64,000 nt of DNA from Faecalicatena orotica (GTDB taxonomy: Bacteria; Bacillota; Clostridia; Lachnospirales; Lachnospiraceae), in contig NZ_QGDL01000016.1 of assembly GCF_003149245.1 (NCBI RefSeq), forward strand, positions 1 through 64,000. The letters are read 5' to 3'. The notes under the pieces were generated by a model. That model saw nothing but the letters and a program-made list of their open reading frames with translations, was not told the origin of the DNA and made no database searches. Below are positions 17,022 to 24,839 of the stretch, piece after piece. The first letter of the stretch is position 1. The number at the start of each line of letters is the position of its first letter. The translations under genes were made by a program, and so were the position numbers.

Positions 17022-17064
17022 AAAAGAAAAACGGATCCCCTGCTGTCATAACCAGGGATCCGCT
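17022..17064 (-). terminator. Terminator of the symporter operon
   Basis: CGGATCCC (17032-17039) and GGGATCCG (17055-17062) form a stem; on the minus strand it is followed by TTTTTCTTTT. It lies about 150 bp past the symporter stop and separates the two catabolic operons. Confidence 0.85.
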
Positions 17065-17110
17065 TTACTGATTTGTTTCCATATTACTATAATTTAATGA
17101 CTAATTACTG

Positions 17111-17195
17111 TGTATCATAATGTTTCACCGTTTCTTTATGTCTGCAACATTCTGCATTTTTGTATTAATCTGTCTCATTTTGTATCAATGTTTCA
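17111..17195. promoter_or_regulatory. Phased TGTNTCA array, putative activator site 1
   Basis: TGTATCA at 17111, TGTTTCA at 17121, TGTATTA at 17161, TGTCTCA at 17171, TGTATCA at 17181 and TGTTTCA at 17189. Most steps are 10 bp, placing the units on one face of the helix. It lies 120-210 bp upstream of the motif before the CoA-transferase operon, where a sigma-54 activator would bind. A similar array precedes the hydrolase operon. Confidence 0.65.
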
Positions 17196-17208
17196 CCATT
17201 GGGTAATA

Positions 17209-18723
17209 CTAATCTATTCTGGCATAGGATTCATCATACTGCTCTCCGAACCATACTTCAAAGACTCCCAGTTTTACCTTAGGGGTGCAGTGGCTCAGTA
17301 CTACCATGACAATACCTGATACAGCAAATGCCAAAAGAATAGGATGAACCGGTGAACTTAATACCGTAGCAAGTATATATACAGCCGTACCACACATGGT
17401 TCCTGCAATGGCTGCAACCGGTGTTGCCTTTTTCCAGTACAGACCGAAGAATAACGGGAAGAAGAATCCTGCTGCAAGTCCGCCGATGGCAAAGTTTACA
17501 ATTACCTGAAGATATTCGCTTGGGAACATTGCCATGATAATGGCAATCGCAGCTGCGATAATTGTAAAAATCATATTTCCTTTGTTTTCTGTTTCTTCGG
17601 ACATATCTGGTTTAAATAAGGTCTTATAGAGATCCTTTACGATTGTAGATGCAATAATAATGAAGAAGGATGCAACTGTTGACTGAATTGCTGCAACAGC
17701 ACCCGCTATTACTACACCGCCCATAGCCGGAGGAAGCAGGGTAGATAACAGCATCGGGATGACGTAATCTCCCTGACTTACATTTGGATTTACCGCATAA
17801 GCAAGAGGCCCGATTCCTGACATTGTAAACTGGATTATTGTATAGGACACAATGCCTACCACGATTGCATTTTTCAATGTTTTACTGCTGTTATAAGTAA
17901 AGGTCCCCATCAGTGCATGTGGAAGAGGGATTAACGCAAAGCTCTGGATACATGCTGTTCCGATGAAATATAACGGTGCCCATGTCCTTGCATCCAGCAG
18001 GGCCGGATTTGACTGCTGCACAAATTCCATTGCTGACTGAAGTGAGCCGAATTTATCAAACAGTGCGCCACCTGTTGCCACATAAATACTGATAACAGAG
18101 ATAATCATAATCGCCCCCTGAACGACTGCAATCTTGGATATTGATTTGATACCTCCCGTCAGTGTATAAATCAGTGTAATTCCTGCAAAAAGCAGAACAC
18201 CGATCCTGTAGTTGCCACTTCCTGTTACTACAGAAAATAACTTTCCGCCTCCGATAAACTGGCTGCCCGCATAAGGCAGAAGGAATACTATAAACGTCAG
18301 GCCTAAAAATGATGAAAATAATTTTGACTGATATCTGTGTCTGAAAAGCTGGAGTACTGTCTGGGCCCCTGTTCTTCTTCCCATGATCGCCATCTTTTTT
18401 CCGACGCTTCCCAGCGAAAGAAAGATATTGATAAAACTACAGAATACACACAAAGACCAGATAAAACCAGTTCCATAACTCATACCGGGTCCGCCGACCA
18501 TGCCGCCACTTGACATAATGTTCGTTACCATGATCAGGCCGACCGACAAAGCTCCCAGATTACCGCCCCCGGTCAGAAATCCTGCAACCTTCTGGGTGCT
18601 GTCTTCATTTCTGGAGGCATACTTCACATACGCTCCCAAAACTACAATAATTAATGTATATAAAAAGAACACAACTATAATCATTTTTTGTGTTTCCGGT
18701 GATATTGTAAATCCCAAATCCAT
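17209..18723 (-). CDS. Sodium:solute symporter (SSS family)
   Basis: A 504-residue polytopic transporter with about 13 membrane helices and SSS-family blocks such as GGGNLGALSVGLIMVTNIMSS and YTLTGGIKSISKIAVVQGAIM. The family imports organic acids, vitamins or sugars with sodium. The preceding YhdT-like gene (4 bp upstream) resembles the arrangement of E. coli yhdT-panF, where the symporter takes pantothenate, but here operon context suggests a carboxylic acid. AGGAGGAATAGG precedes the ATG. It is the last gene of its operon. Confidence 0.9.
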   Translation of the reverse strand: MDLGFTISPETQKMIIVVFFLYTLIIVVLGAYVKYASRNEDSTQKVAGFLTGGGNLGALSVGLIMVTNIMSSGGMVGGPGMSYGTGFIWSLCVFCSFINIFLSLGSVGKKMAIMGRRTGAQTVLQLFRHRYQSKLFSSFLGLTFIVFLLPYAGSQFIGGGKLFSVVTGSGNYRIGVLLFAGITLIYTLTGGIKSISKIAVVQGAIMIISVISIYVATGGALFDKFGSLQSAMEFVQQSNPALLDARTWAPLYFIGTACIQSFALIPLPHALMGTFTYNSSKTLKNAIVVGIVSYTIIQFTMSGIGPLAYAVNPNVSQGDYVIPMLLSTLLPPAMGGVVIAGAVAAIQSTVASFFIIIASTIVKDLYKTLFKPDMSEETENKGNMIFTIIAAAIAIIMAMFPSEYLQVIVNFAIGGLAAGFFFPLFFGLYWKKATPVAAIAGTMCGTAVYILATVLSSPVHPILLAFAVSGIVMVVLSHCTPKVKLGVFEVWFGEQYDESYARID

Positions 18724-18726
18724 ACC

Positions 18727-19032
18727 CTATTCCTCCTTATCGTCTGCAATTGCATCCAGTTTATGTGGTTTGATCACCTTAATAGTGATTACAACAGCCA
18801 CCAGTGACATACACAGATAAAACAGGGCTGCCACCCCGTACCACATAGGAAATCCCATGAACCATCTGCCGTTTCCGTTTAACGTATATATTAAGATTGC
18901 CGGAACGATAATCTGTATCAGGCCCACGAGAAAAATAATCTGCATCTCTTTTTTACATCTCGTAAACCGCTTATCTTCCTTAACTGTATTGACATCATAT
19001 TCCCTGCTTTCCAAATCTCTTGTGGCATTCAT
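18727..19032 (-). CDS. YhdT-like small membrane protein (DUF997)
   Basis: A 101-residue protein with two transmembrane helices (about 32-52 and 62-84) and a charged N terminus (EDKRFTRCKKEMQ), the layout of YhdT/DUF997 proteins that accompany SSS symporters. It presumably forms or stabilises the transporter. It sits between the hydrolase and symporter genes with gaps of 2-4 bp, so the three genes are one unit. Confidence 0.8.
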   Translation of the reverse strand: MNATRDLESREYDVNTVKEDKRFTRCKKEMQIIFLVGLIQIIVPAILIYTLNGNGRWFMGFPMWYGVAALFYLCMSLVAVVITIKVIKPHKLDAIADDKEE

Positions 19033-19033
19033 C

Positions 19034-19888
19034 TTATTCTCCTCCTTTTATCAGCGGATATTTCTCTATAAATTCCAGCACAATCTGATTGAACCTCTCC
19101 GGCTGGAAGTAGAAAAAGAAATGTCCTGACTCTCCGATTTTCACAAGCTCATAATCTGTCCTGCATTTTGATACATAGTAATCCATGGCTATCTCCCCCT
19201 TTACGGCTGGGGAATTGCTTCCAATGAATAGCATGGGAACCGTAACCGCCGGTATGAAATCTGTAAAATCTCTTCCCAGAAAATCACTGTAGATACTGTA
19301 TGCAATGTAAGGCGGTGTCTTCATTATTTCATGCTGAATCCATGCCTTATCTTCATCTGAAACCTCTCCCACAAGCATTCCATTTACCATCGCCCGGGCA
19401 TCTGCCTGATGGTCCTCCATCATATGTATCAGTCTGTCGTTTGCTTTATCCATATTGTAATTGCTGTTTCCATGTTTGTTCCATTCTCCGTCCGAAAAAG
19501 GATACAGTGTCGAATCCAGTATCCCCATCCTGCGCACATAGCCATATCCTGCAAACAACCGCCAGTACATCAGAGCAACCTGTCCTCCCATGGACCAGCC
19601 AAGCAGTGTTACATCAGATAGCTGAAGGTATTCTATCAGGTCCTTTACATCCTGCGCCATTCTTGGCATTGTAACGCCGCTTAGTGTTTTGGAACTGGCA
19701 CCATGACCGCGCAGATCCATCAGAATCAAACGATGTTTCTTTTTAAGTCCCTCGATATTATTTCTGAAAACCTGACTGCTGCAGCAAAAGCCATGAAGCA
19801 GGAAGATAGGGTCCCCCTCGCCGTAATCTTCATAGTATAGAATTGCACCATCGCTTGTCTCAAAAAAATTTTCTTTTGAGAAAATCAT
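19034..19888 (-). CDS. Alpha/beta-fold hydrolase
   Basis: A 284-residue soluble hydrolase. Oxyanion HGFCCSS (about 32-38), DLRGHGAS (about 58-65), nucleophile elbow GWSMGG (Ser near 98) and catalytic His in GESGHFFFY near the C terminus are visible. Such enzymes cleave esters, lactones or C-C bonds; the substrate is unknown. First gene of the symporter operon, so it may release or open the imported substrate. GGGAGAGAAG precedes the ATG. The TGGCAC-N15-TTGC motif and a TGTNTCA array lie upstream. Confidence 0.85.
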   Translation of the reverse strand: MIFSKENFFETSDGAILYYEDYGEGDPIFLLHGFCCSSQVFRNNIEGLKKKHRLILMDLRGHGASSKTLSGVTMPRMAQDVKDLIEYLQLSDVTLLGWSMGGQVALMYWRLFAGYGYVRRMGILDSTLYPFSDGEWNKHGNSNYNMDKANDRLIHMMEDHQADARAMVNGMLVGEVSDEDKAWIQHEIMKTPPYIAYSIYSDFLGRDFTDFIPAVTVPMLFIGSNSPAVKGEIAMDYYVSKCRTDYELVKIGESGHFFFYFQPERFNQIVLEFIEKYPLIKGGE

Positions 19889-19935
19889 ATTCTTCTCTCC
19901 CTTCTTTTTAGTAATCCCTTTTGCTTATTATTTAA

Positions 19936-19960
19936 GCAACTTTTCTTTTTTACTGTGCCA
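19936..19960 (-). promoter_or_regulatory. TGGCAC-N15-TTGC motif before the hydrolase-symporter operon
   Basis: On the minus strand TGGCAC (19960-19955), 15 bp, TTGC (19939-19936), then TTA, 48 bp before the ATG at 19888. Word content, gap and distance to the gene match the motif before the CoA-transferase operon. The 289 bp from here to the end of the activator gene hold this motif and the TGTNTCA array and no gene. Confidence 0.5.
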
Positions 19961-20121
19961 TAATTCAAAATTTATCAATGAATCTTTTCATATCTTCAGG
20001 ACTCCTACGCCATCCTGCCTGCACATCATGGTTTTTCATGAATGCAGAATTTTTAATTTTACCTGTATAGAAAAAAATTTTATTGACATGAACTAATACT
20101 CCCATTAGCCAGTCAATAAAA

Positions 20122-20167
20122 TTTTTCAAAATGTTTCATCTGATTTATTATGTTTCAAATAGTATCA
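20122..20167. promoter_or_regulatory. Phased TGTNTCA array, putative activator site 2
   Basis: TTTTTCA at 20122, TGTTTCA at 20132, TGTTTCA at 20151 and AGTATCA at 20161 lie at about 10- and 20-bp steps. It lies 160-205 bp upstream of the TGGCAC motif of the hydrolase operon. The last unit overlaps the true end of the activator reading frame. Confidence 0.6.
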
Positions 20168-22127
20168 TTTTATCTGAATATTGTATTTTTTTATCTTTCT
20201 CCAGAGCGTACTCCGGCTGATTCCCAAGTCTTCAGCCGTCTTTGTAATCTCGAGATGATTCTTCTTTAATGCCTGTACAATAAATATTCTCCATCTCCCA
20301 GTTTTCCAGATTCCCTGATTCATCAGACATCTGTCCTGCCTTTACATCTCCGGCATCTGTCCGTTTTTCTGTTGGGGATATTTTCAAATATGACTGGATA
20401 TATTTGTCTACAAATTCATACTCTTCTTTCTGGGATAAGAGCACGTATGCGCGCTCCATCATATTTCCGAGTTCTCTTACATTTCCGGGCCAGTCATAGT
20501 CTCTCAGTTTTTTGAGCAGCTGTTTAACAAACAGGATATCTTCTGCCTGCCCTGTATCTGCATATCCATCGAATAATTTCAAACCTATTGGTATAATATC
20601 TGCACGCCGTTCCCGAAGCGGCGGAATGACAATATTCAGTACATTGAGCCTATAGTATAAGTCTTCCCGGAATCCTTTCTCCTGTATCTCTTTATATAAG
20701 TCCCTGTTGGTCGCCGTTATAACACGAATATTAACCGGCGTCACCCTGTCACTTCCGATTCTTCGTATTTCTTTTTCCTGAAGAACCCGCAGGAGCTGTA
20801 CCTGTGTCTCCACCGGCATCTCTCCTATCTCATCCAGAAATATAGTTCCTCCGTGTGCCATCTCAAAAAGCCCCATCTTGCCACCCTTGCTGGCTCCTGT
20901 AAATGCCCCTTCCACATATCCGAACAGTTCTGCCTCCAGAAGGTTCCGGGGAAGGGATCCGCAGTTTACCGCCACAAAAGGCCCCTCAGCGCGCAAGCTT
21001 GCATTGTGGATACTTTGGGCGAACAATTCCTTTCCTGTTCCTGTCTCTCCCTGAATTAATATCGTAGCATCCGATCTGGCGAACTTCTTTGCCAGACTGA
21101 TATTTTCCCGGAGTTTATAGGAATTTCCAATAATATCTTCAAAGTTGTACTTTGCAAATAGCCCCTTTTGATGCAGTTTAATTCTGATCTTCTGCTCACT
21201 GTCCTGCAGAGCCTTAACATCCTGAAATGTAGCAACCGCGCCCATCACTTCTCCGTCTACTATAATCGGGATACGGTTAGTCGACACAAGCGTCCCGTTA
21301 ATGGTCATTAGCTGGTTCAGTTCACGTTTTCCTTTTTTCATTACTTCCTTCAGCCGTGTATTCGGCAGTACCTCGTCAACCTGCCTCCCCAGACATTCTC
21401 CCCTTTTTCCTTTCATAATTCTCTCAGCACCCTCGTTTAAGACATCGATCTGCCCTTCACGATCCACTGCTATGATCGCATCATGGGTGTAATTTAAAAC
21501 AAGTTCGTACCGCTCCAGCTTTACTTTTAACTCCCTCTGCTTTTCCTGTTCCTTCCTCTTCATATCAAGAAGCTGTTCTGACGTATTTATGGCACGAAGC
21601 AGAGATTCTTCTGAATTTTCCACAACCAGATGCCTGAGTCCTTCTTTTTGTGCAAAATATTCTGTATCCGCTCCCCCGATCCCCAGTACGGCTCCATCCC
21701 TTAGTGCCTCTTCAACTACATGTTTACAGTCAGTGAAGTTTGCAAAAGAAGAGTATCTGGCATCTATTTTCAGAATCTGGCACATAGTCCGGACATCCTC
21801 TGGAATTTTGCCATAAGTGAAAAAGGCAACAATCCCCTCTACTTTTACCGCCTCCTCGATCACAGAAATGTAATCAGCTAACGTAAGTTCTATCTCAACA
21901 ACCTGTACATGAAATTCCTTTTCGATCAATCGTTTCGTTCCCCGGCGGCTGATGAATATTTCAGTTCCTTTTTTCAGAAGCTGATTCACAATCTCTGCAG
22001 CGGTTGCAAGAGAAGCCTTATGAGTCTCTATGTTCTTATGATATTTCATGATGACAAACTCACTCTTTTTAAGCAATTCATCTGTCGGCGCAATCAGACA
22101 TATTTCTGGTTTCCTGTTTTCCATCAT
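20165..22127 (-). pseudogene. PrpR-type sigma-54-dependent activator with frameshifted C-terminal HTH
   Basis: An enhancer-binding protein whose main frame runs 22127-20232 (631 residues). It has a PrpR_N-like sensor domain (about 8-185), a PAS domain (about 205-310), and an AAA+ domain with Walker A GETGTGKE (about 362), the sigma-54 contact loop GAFTGA (about 407) and Walker B GGTIFLDEIGEM. The Fis-type HTH is missing from this frame, which ends LENWEMENIYCTGIK; it is intact one base over as ITKTAEDLGISRSTLWRK at about 20281-20165. Removing one T near 20282-20286 restores WEMENIIVQALKKN. Either a real mutation, a recoding event or a sequence error. The start overlaps rpoN by 4 bp. Confidence 0.9.
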
Positions 22128-23512
22128 TTTAGTTTCCTTTCCGAAGCTTTCTCTATCCCGGCAAGTTCCCGGTACTTTGCCACTGTTCTTCTTGCAATTG
22201 TGATTCCGCGGCTTTGAAGTTTTTCTGAAATATTTTTGTCAGATAAAGGTTTCTTTTTGTCTTCTGTTTCAATCAGTTTGTTTATCAGCAGAATCATTTT
22301 TTCCTGTTCAGGCTCTCCCTTCTCCCCCTCCGCCTGATGAGATGCCTGAAATAAGTCTTTTACCGCAAAGACACCTGACGGCAGTTCTATATATTTATCC
22401 TTCACAGCCCTCGTCACGGTTGACGGATGGATTTCCAACTCTTCTGCAACCTGCTTCATCGTTAGCTGTGTACGCCTTGTAAAGCCTAATGCGTACCCTT
22501 CCTGGTATTTCAGCACACACTGAATAACCTGTCTGATTGTGTTTTCTCTCTGTTCAATTGCCCGGATTATATTTTTTGCCCTTGTTATTTTCTCTTGGAA
22601 ATATAGCTGGATATCTGGTTCTGCAGCATTCTGTGCCATCTGCATATACATGCTGTTCAGGCGGATGTGGCTGGTCCCACTATTCCTAATTGTTACTTCC
22701 CACCCATTCTTATCTTTTACGGCTCTTATGTCAGGGATGACATATACCGTGTCGTCTGTTCCGAATCCTTTCGCAGGTCTTGGATTCAATGATTTAATCA
22801 TCCGGATACATTGTTTTACCTTTCCTGTAGATACTTTAAGTTTTCGGGAAATATGGTTGATATTTCCTAATGCTACCTCACCAAGAAAGTTATCTATAAT
22901 CTCTATAAGCAGGTCATCCTTAATACCGGCACGCTCCAACTGAAGTTCCAGACAGTCAGAAAGGCTGAAGGCTCCTATTCCGGCAGGCTCCATCCCGCGG
23001 ATTATAAAGAGCGCTTCCTCAAAGGTTTCCAGAGGGCACTTCATGATACACCCTAAGTATTCTTTCGGCTCCGTAAAATATCCTGTGTTCTCATCTATGT
23101 ATTCCAATAGACGGTTCATCACCGCTTCCAGTTCTCTCTCATGTTCCCTTTCCCTTATCTTTTTATGTTCCTTTGATGCAGGGCAGTGCCGAATCTGGGA
23201 TTTTAAATATTCGCGCAGAGAAACATCCTCCTTTTCAGGCACCTCTTGATATGACATGTCCTCGTTTACTACAGCCCTGTCGTCAGGCTCCGCATAATCA
23301 TTTTTACGAAACCATTCACCCAACACAACATACTCCTCCCCTGCTGCTGAACATGTCTCATAATCAAGCATCGGGTTCTCCATCTGTTCATCTTCCAGAA
23401 ACTGCATTAGCTCCTGATTTCCCATCGCCAGAATCTCCAGTTTCTGAAGTTGTGCAGGTGTCATTGCCAGAGTCTGGCGGGCCTTTTGTTCCATTCCCTG
23501 TCCGTAATCCAT
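22124..23512 (-). CDS. rpoN: RNA polymerase sigma-54 factor
   Basis: A 462-residue RpoN. Region I at the N terminus is rich in Gln/Leu (TLAMTPAQLQKLEILAMGNQ), the core-binding domain follows, then an HTH (TMKQVAEELEIHPSTVTRAVKDK, about 345-370) and the C-terminal RpoN box ARRTVAKYRE (about 442) that reads the -24 element. It directs transcription that needs an ATPase activator. The gene for such an activator follows with an ATGA overlap, so the two are co-translated. AAAGAGG precedes the ATG. Confidence 0.95.
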   Translation of the reverse strand: MDYGQGMEQKARQTLAMTPAQLQKLEILAMGNQELMQFLEDEQMENPMLDYETCSAAGEEYVVLGEWFRKNDYAEPDDRAVVNEDMSYQEVPEKEDVSLREYLKSQIRHCPASKEHKKIREREHERELEAVMNRLLEYIDENTGYFTEPKEYLGCIMKCPLETFEEALFIIRGMEPAGIGAFSLSDCLELQLERAGIKDDLLIEIIDNFLGEVALGNINHISRKLKVSTGKVKQCIRMIKSLNPRPAKGFGTDDTVYVIPDIRAVKDKNGWEVTIRNSGTSHIRLNSMYMQMAQNAAEPDIQLYFQEKITRAKNIIRAIEQRENTIRQVIQCVLKYQEGYALGFTRRTQLTMKQVAEELEIHPSTVTRAVKDKYIELPSGVFAVKDLFQASHQAEGEKGEPEQEKMILLINKLIETEDKKKPLSDKNISEKLQSRGITIARRTVAKYRELAGIEKASERKLK

Positions 23513-23780
23513 AATGTACCTCTTTCGTTTTTACAAAATTCATTTCGTTTTTATAGATCCTGCCATCAATATATCATTAATATTACTTTCATGCAAATAT
23601 GTTTAATGGGTTCCTATTAACAACTTAAATAAGCCTGAAGGTAAACATTTACCATATTTATGTGATTGATAAGTAGAATAAGAACGTATATACTTGGAAA
23701 TAATGACGCATTTTTACTATAACGAACTGGATTTATATTATACAATATATTTTTAGAATATATCTTGGGGAGGAATTACT

Positions 23781-24503
23781 ATGAACTGGGAACCGTGGAC
23801 AGGCTGTTACAAAGAAAGTGACGGCTGCACGAACTGCTATTTTTACGGACCGCATGCGAAGCGCTATGGTCAAAACACAATAGAAAAAACGGATAAATTT
23901 GACTGGCCTGTAAGGAAGAATAAAAAAGGGGAATACAACATTAAAGGAAATAAGATACTTGCAACTTGTTTTGCGACTGATTTTTTTCTTCCTGAAGCGG
24001 ATGAATGGCGCAAGGATGCCTGGGCCATGATCCGGGAAAGAACAGATATAGATTTTCTAATCCTGACGAAACGGATTGACCGTTTCCCTGTATCCCTTCC
24101 TGACGACTGGGGGGATGGATATGACAATGTGAATATCGGCTGTACTGTTGAAAATCAAAAATTAGCCGATTACAGGCTCCCACTTTTTCTATCCTATCCG
24201 ATTAAACGGCGTTTCATCGCCTGCGCGCCGCTTCTGGAAGCGATCGACCTGACGCCGTATCTGCATGGTGCAGACCATGTGACCGTCGGAGGAGAAACAG
24301 GTCGGGAAGCCCGTGAATGCGACTATGACTGGGTACTCGATATCCGTGAACAATGTGTAAAGGCAGACGTCACATTCTGGTTCAAAAATACCGGTTCCCT
24401 ATTCAAACGCAATGGCATCACTGAAAAGATAAACCCATTTAAACAAACCGGAATGGCGAAAGAACTGGGGATCGACATTTCAGACGGGAGAAGGCTGTTT
24501 TAA
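23781..24503 (+). CDS. DUF5131 family protein (phage Gp37/Gp68-like)
   Basis: A 240-residue protein with the family start WEPWTGCYKESDGCTNCYFYG; the paired cysteines C9/C15/C18 suggest metal or cluster binding, and the family is grouped near radical SAM folds. Members occur in phages and in bacterial chromosomes. Function is not established. GGGGAGGAATT supports the ATG. It ends flush against the convergent MoaD-like gene. No other phage gene is nearby. Confidence 0.85.
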   Translation: MNWEPWTGCYKESDGCTNCYFYGPHAKRYGQNTIEKTDKFDWPVRKNKKGEYNIKGNKILATCFATDFFLPEADEWRKDAWAMIRERTDIDFLILTKRIDRFPVSLPDDWGDGYDNVNIGCTVENQKLADYRLPLFLSYPIKRRFIACAPLLEAIDLTPYLHGADHVTVGGETGREARECDYDWVLDIREQCVKADVTFWFKNTGSLFKRNGITEKINPFKQTGMAKELGIDISDGRRLF

Positions 24504-24752
24504 TCAGCCTCCCCCGCAAATAGGAAGAAAACGGACCTCATCCTCAGGCTTCGTTTTTGTCTTGAAATTATCTATAGACAAAATACTGACACCATTTAAA
24601 GTAATCAGACTTCTCTTAGCCTCCTTATAGGCTTCCTTGCCATACAATTGTCTGACAGTATTCAGACAGTTCTTCACGTCGGCAACATCCAGCTCCTCAT
24701 CCTTTTTACCCGTCATTTCACGGAGGGAACCATAATAGTATACTCTCGGCAT
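24504..24752 (-). CDS. MoaD/ThiS-like sulfur carrier protein
   Basis: An 82-residue ubiquitin-like beta-grasp protein ending in CGGG, the glycine tail that is thiocarboxylated in MoaD/ThiS carriers. It begins MPRVYYYGSLREMTGKK. Expected role: sulfur donor for the pterin cofactor of the aldehyde oxidoreductase encoded just upstream in the same direction. The tail has a third glycine, where most carriers end GG. Confidence 0.85.
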   Translation of the reverse strand: MPRVYYYGSLREMTGKKDEELDVADVKNCLNTVRQLYGKEAYKEAKRSLITLNGVSILSIDNFKTKTKPEDEVRFLPICGGG

Positions 24753-24797
24753 ATCATCACCCGATTCCTAAATAATTTGAATATTCTGAATATGGCT

Positions 24798-24822
24798 CGC
24801 AAAGGGGTCAGACCCCTTTGCG
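24798..24822. repeat. GGGGTC-A-GACCCC palindromic repeat, copy 2
   Basis: CGCAAAGGGGTC (24798-24809), A, GACCCCTTTGCG (24811-24822): a perfect 12-bp-arm palindrome in the 87-bp gap between the MoaD-like and aldehyde oxidoreductase genes. Confidence 0.9.
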
Positions 24823-24839
24823 GGCCGTTTTCTCCTAAT

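Noticed and set aside
16918-19960. Canonical sigma-54 promoters (TGGCAC-N5-TTGCA) before the two catabolic operons
   Set aside because: No site with a GG-N10-GC spacing was found in either upstream region; only the 15-bp-gap motif is present.
23781-24503. Prophage remnant around the DUF5131 gene
   Set aside because: No integrase, structural or lysis gene is nearby; flanking genes are metabolic.
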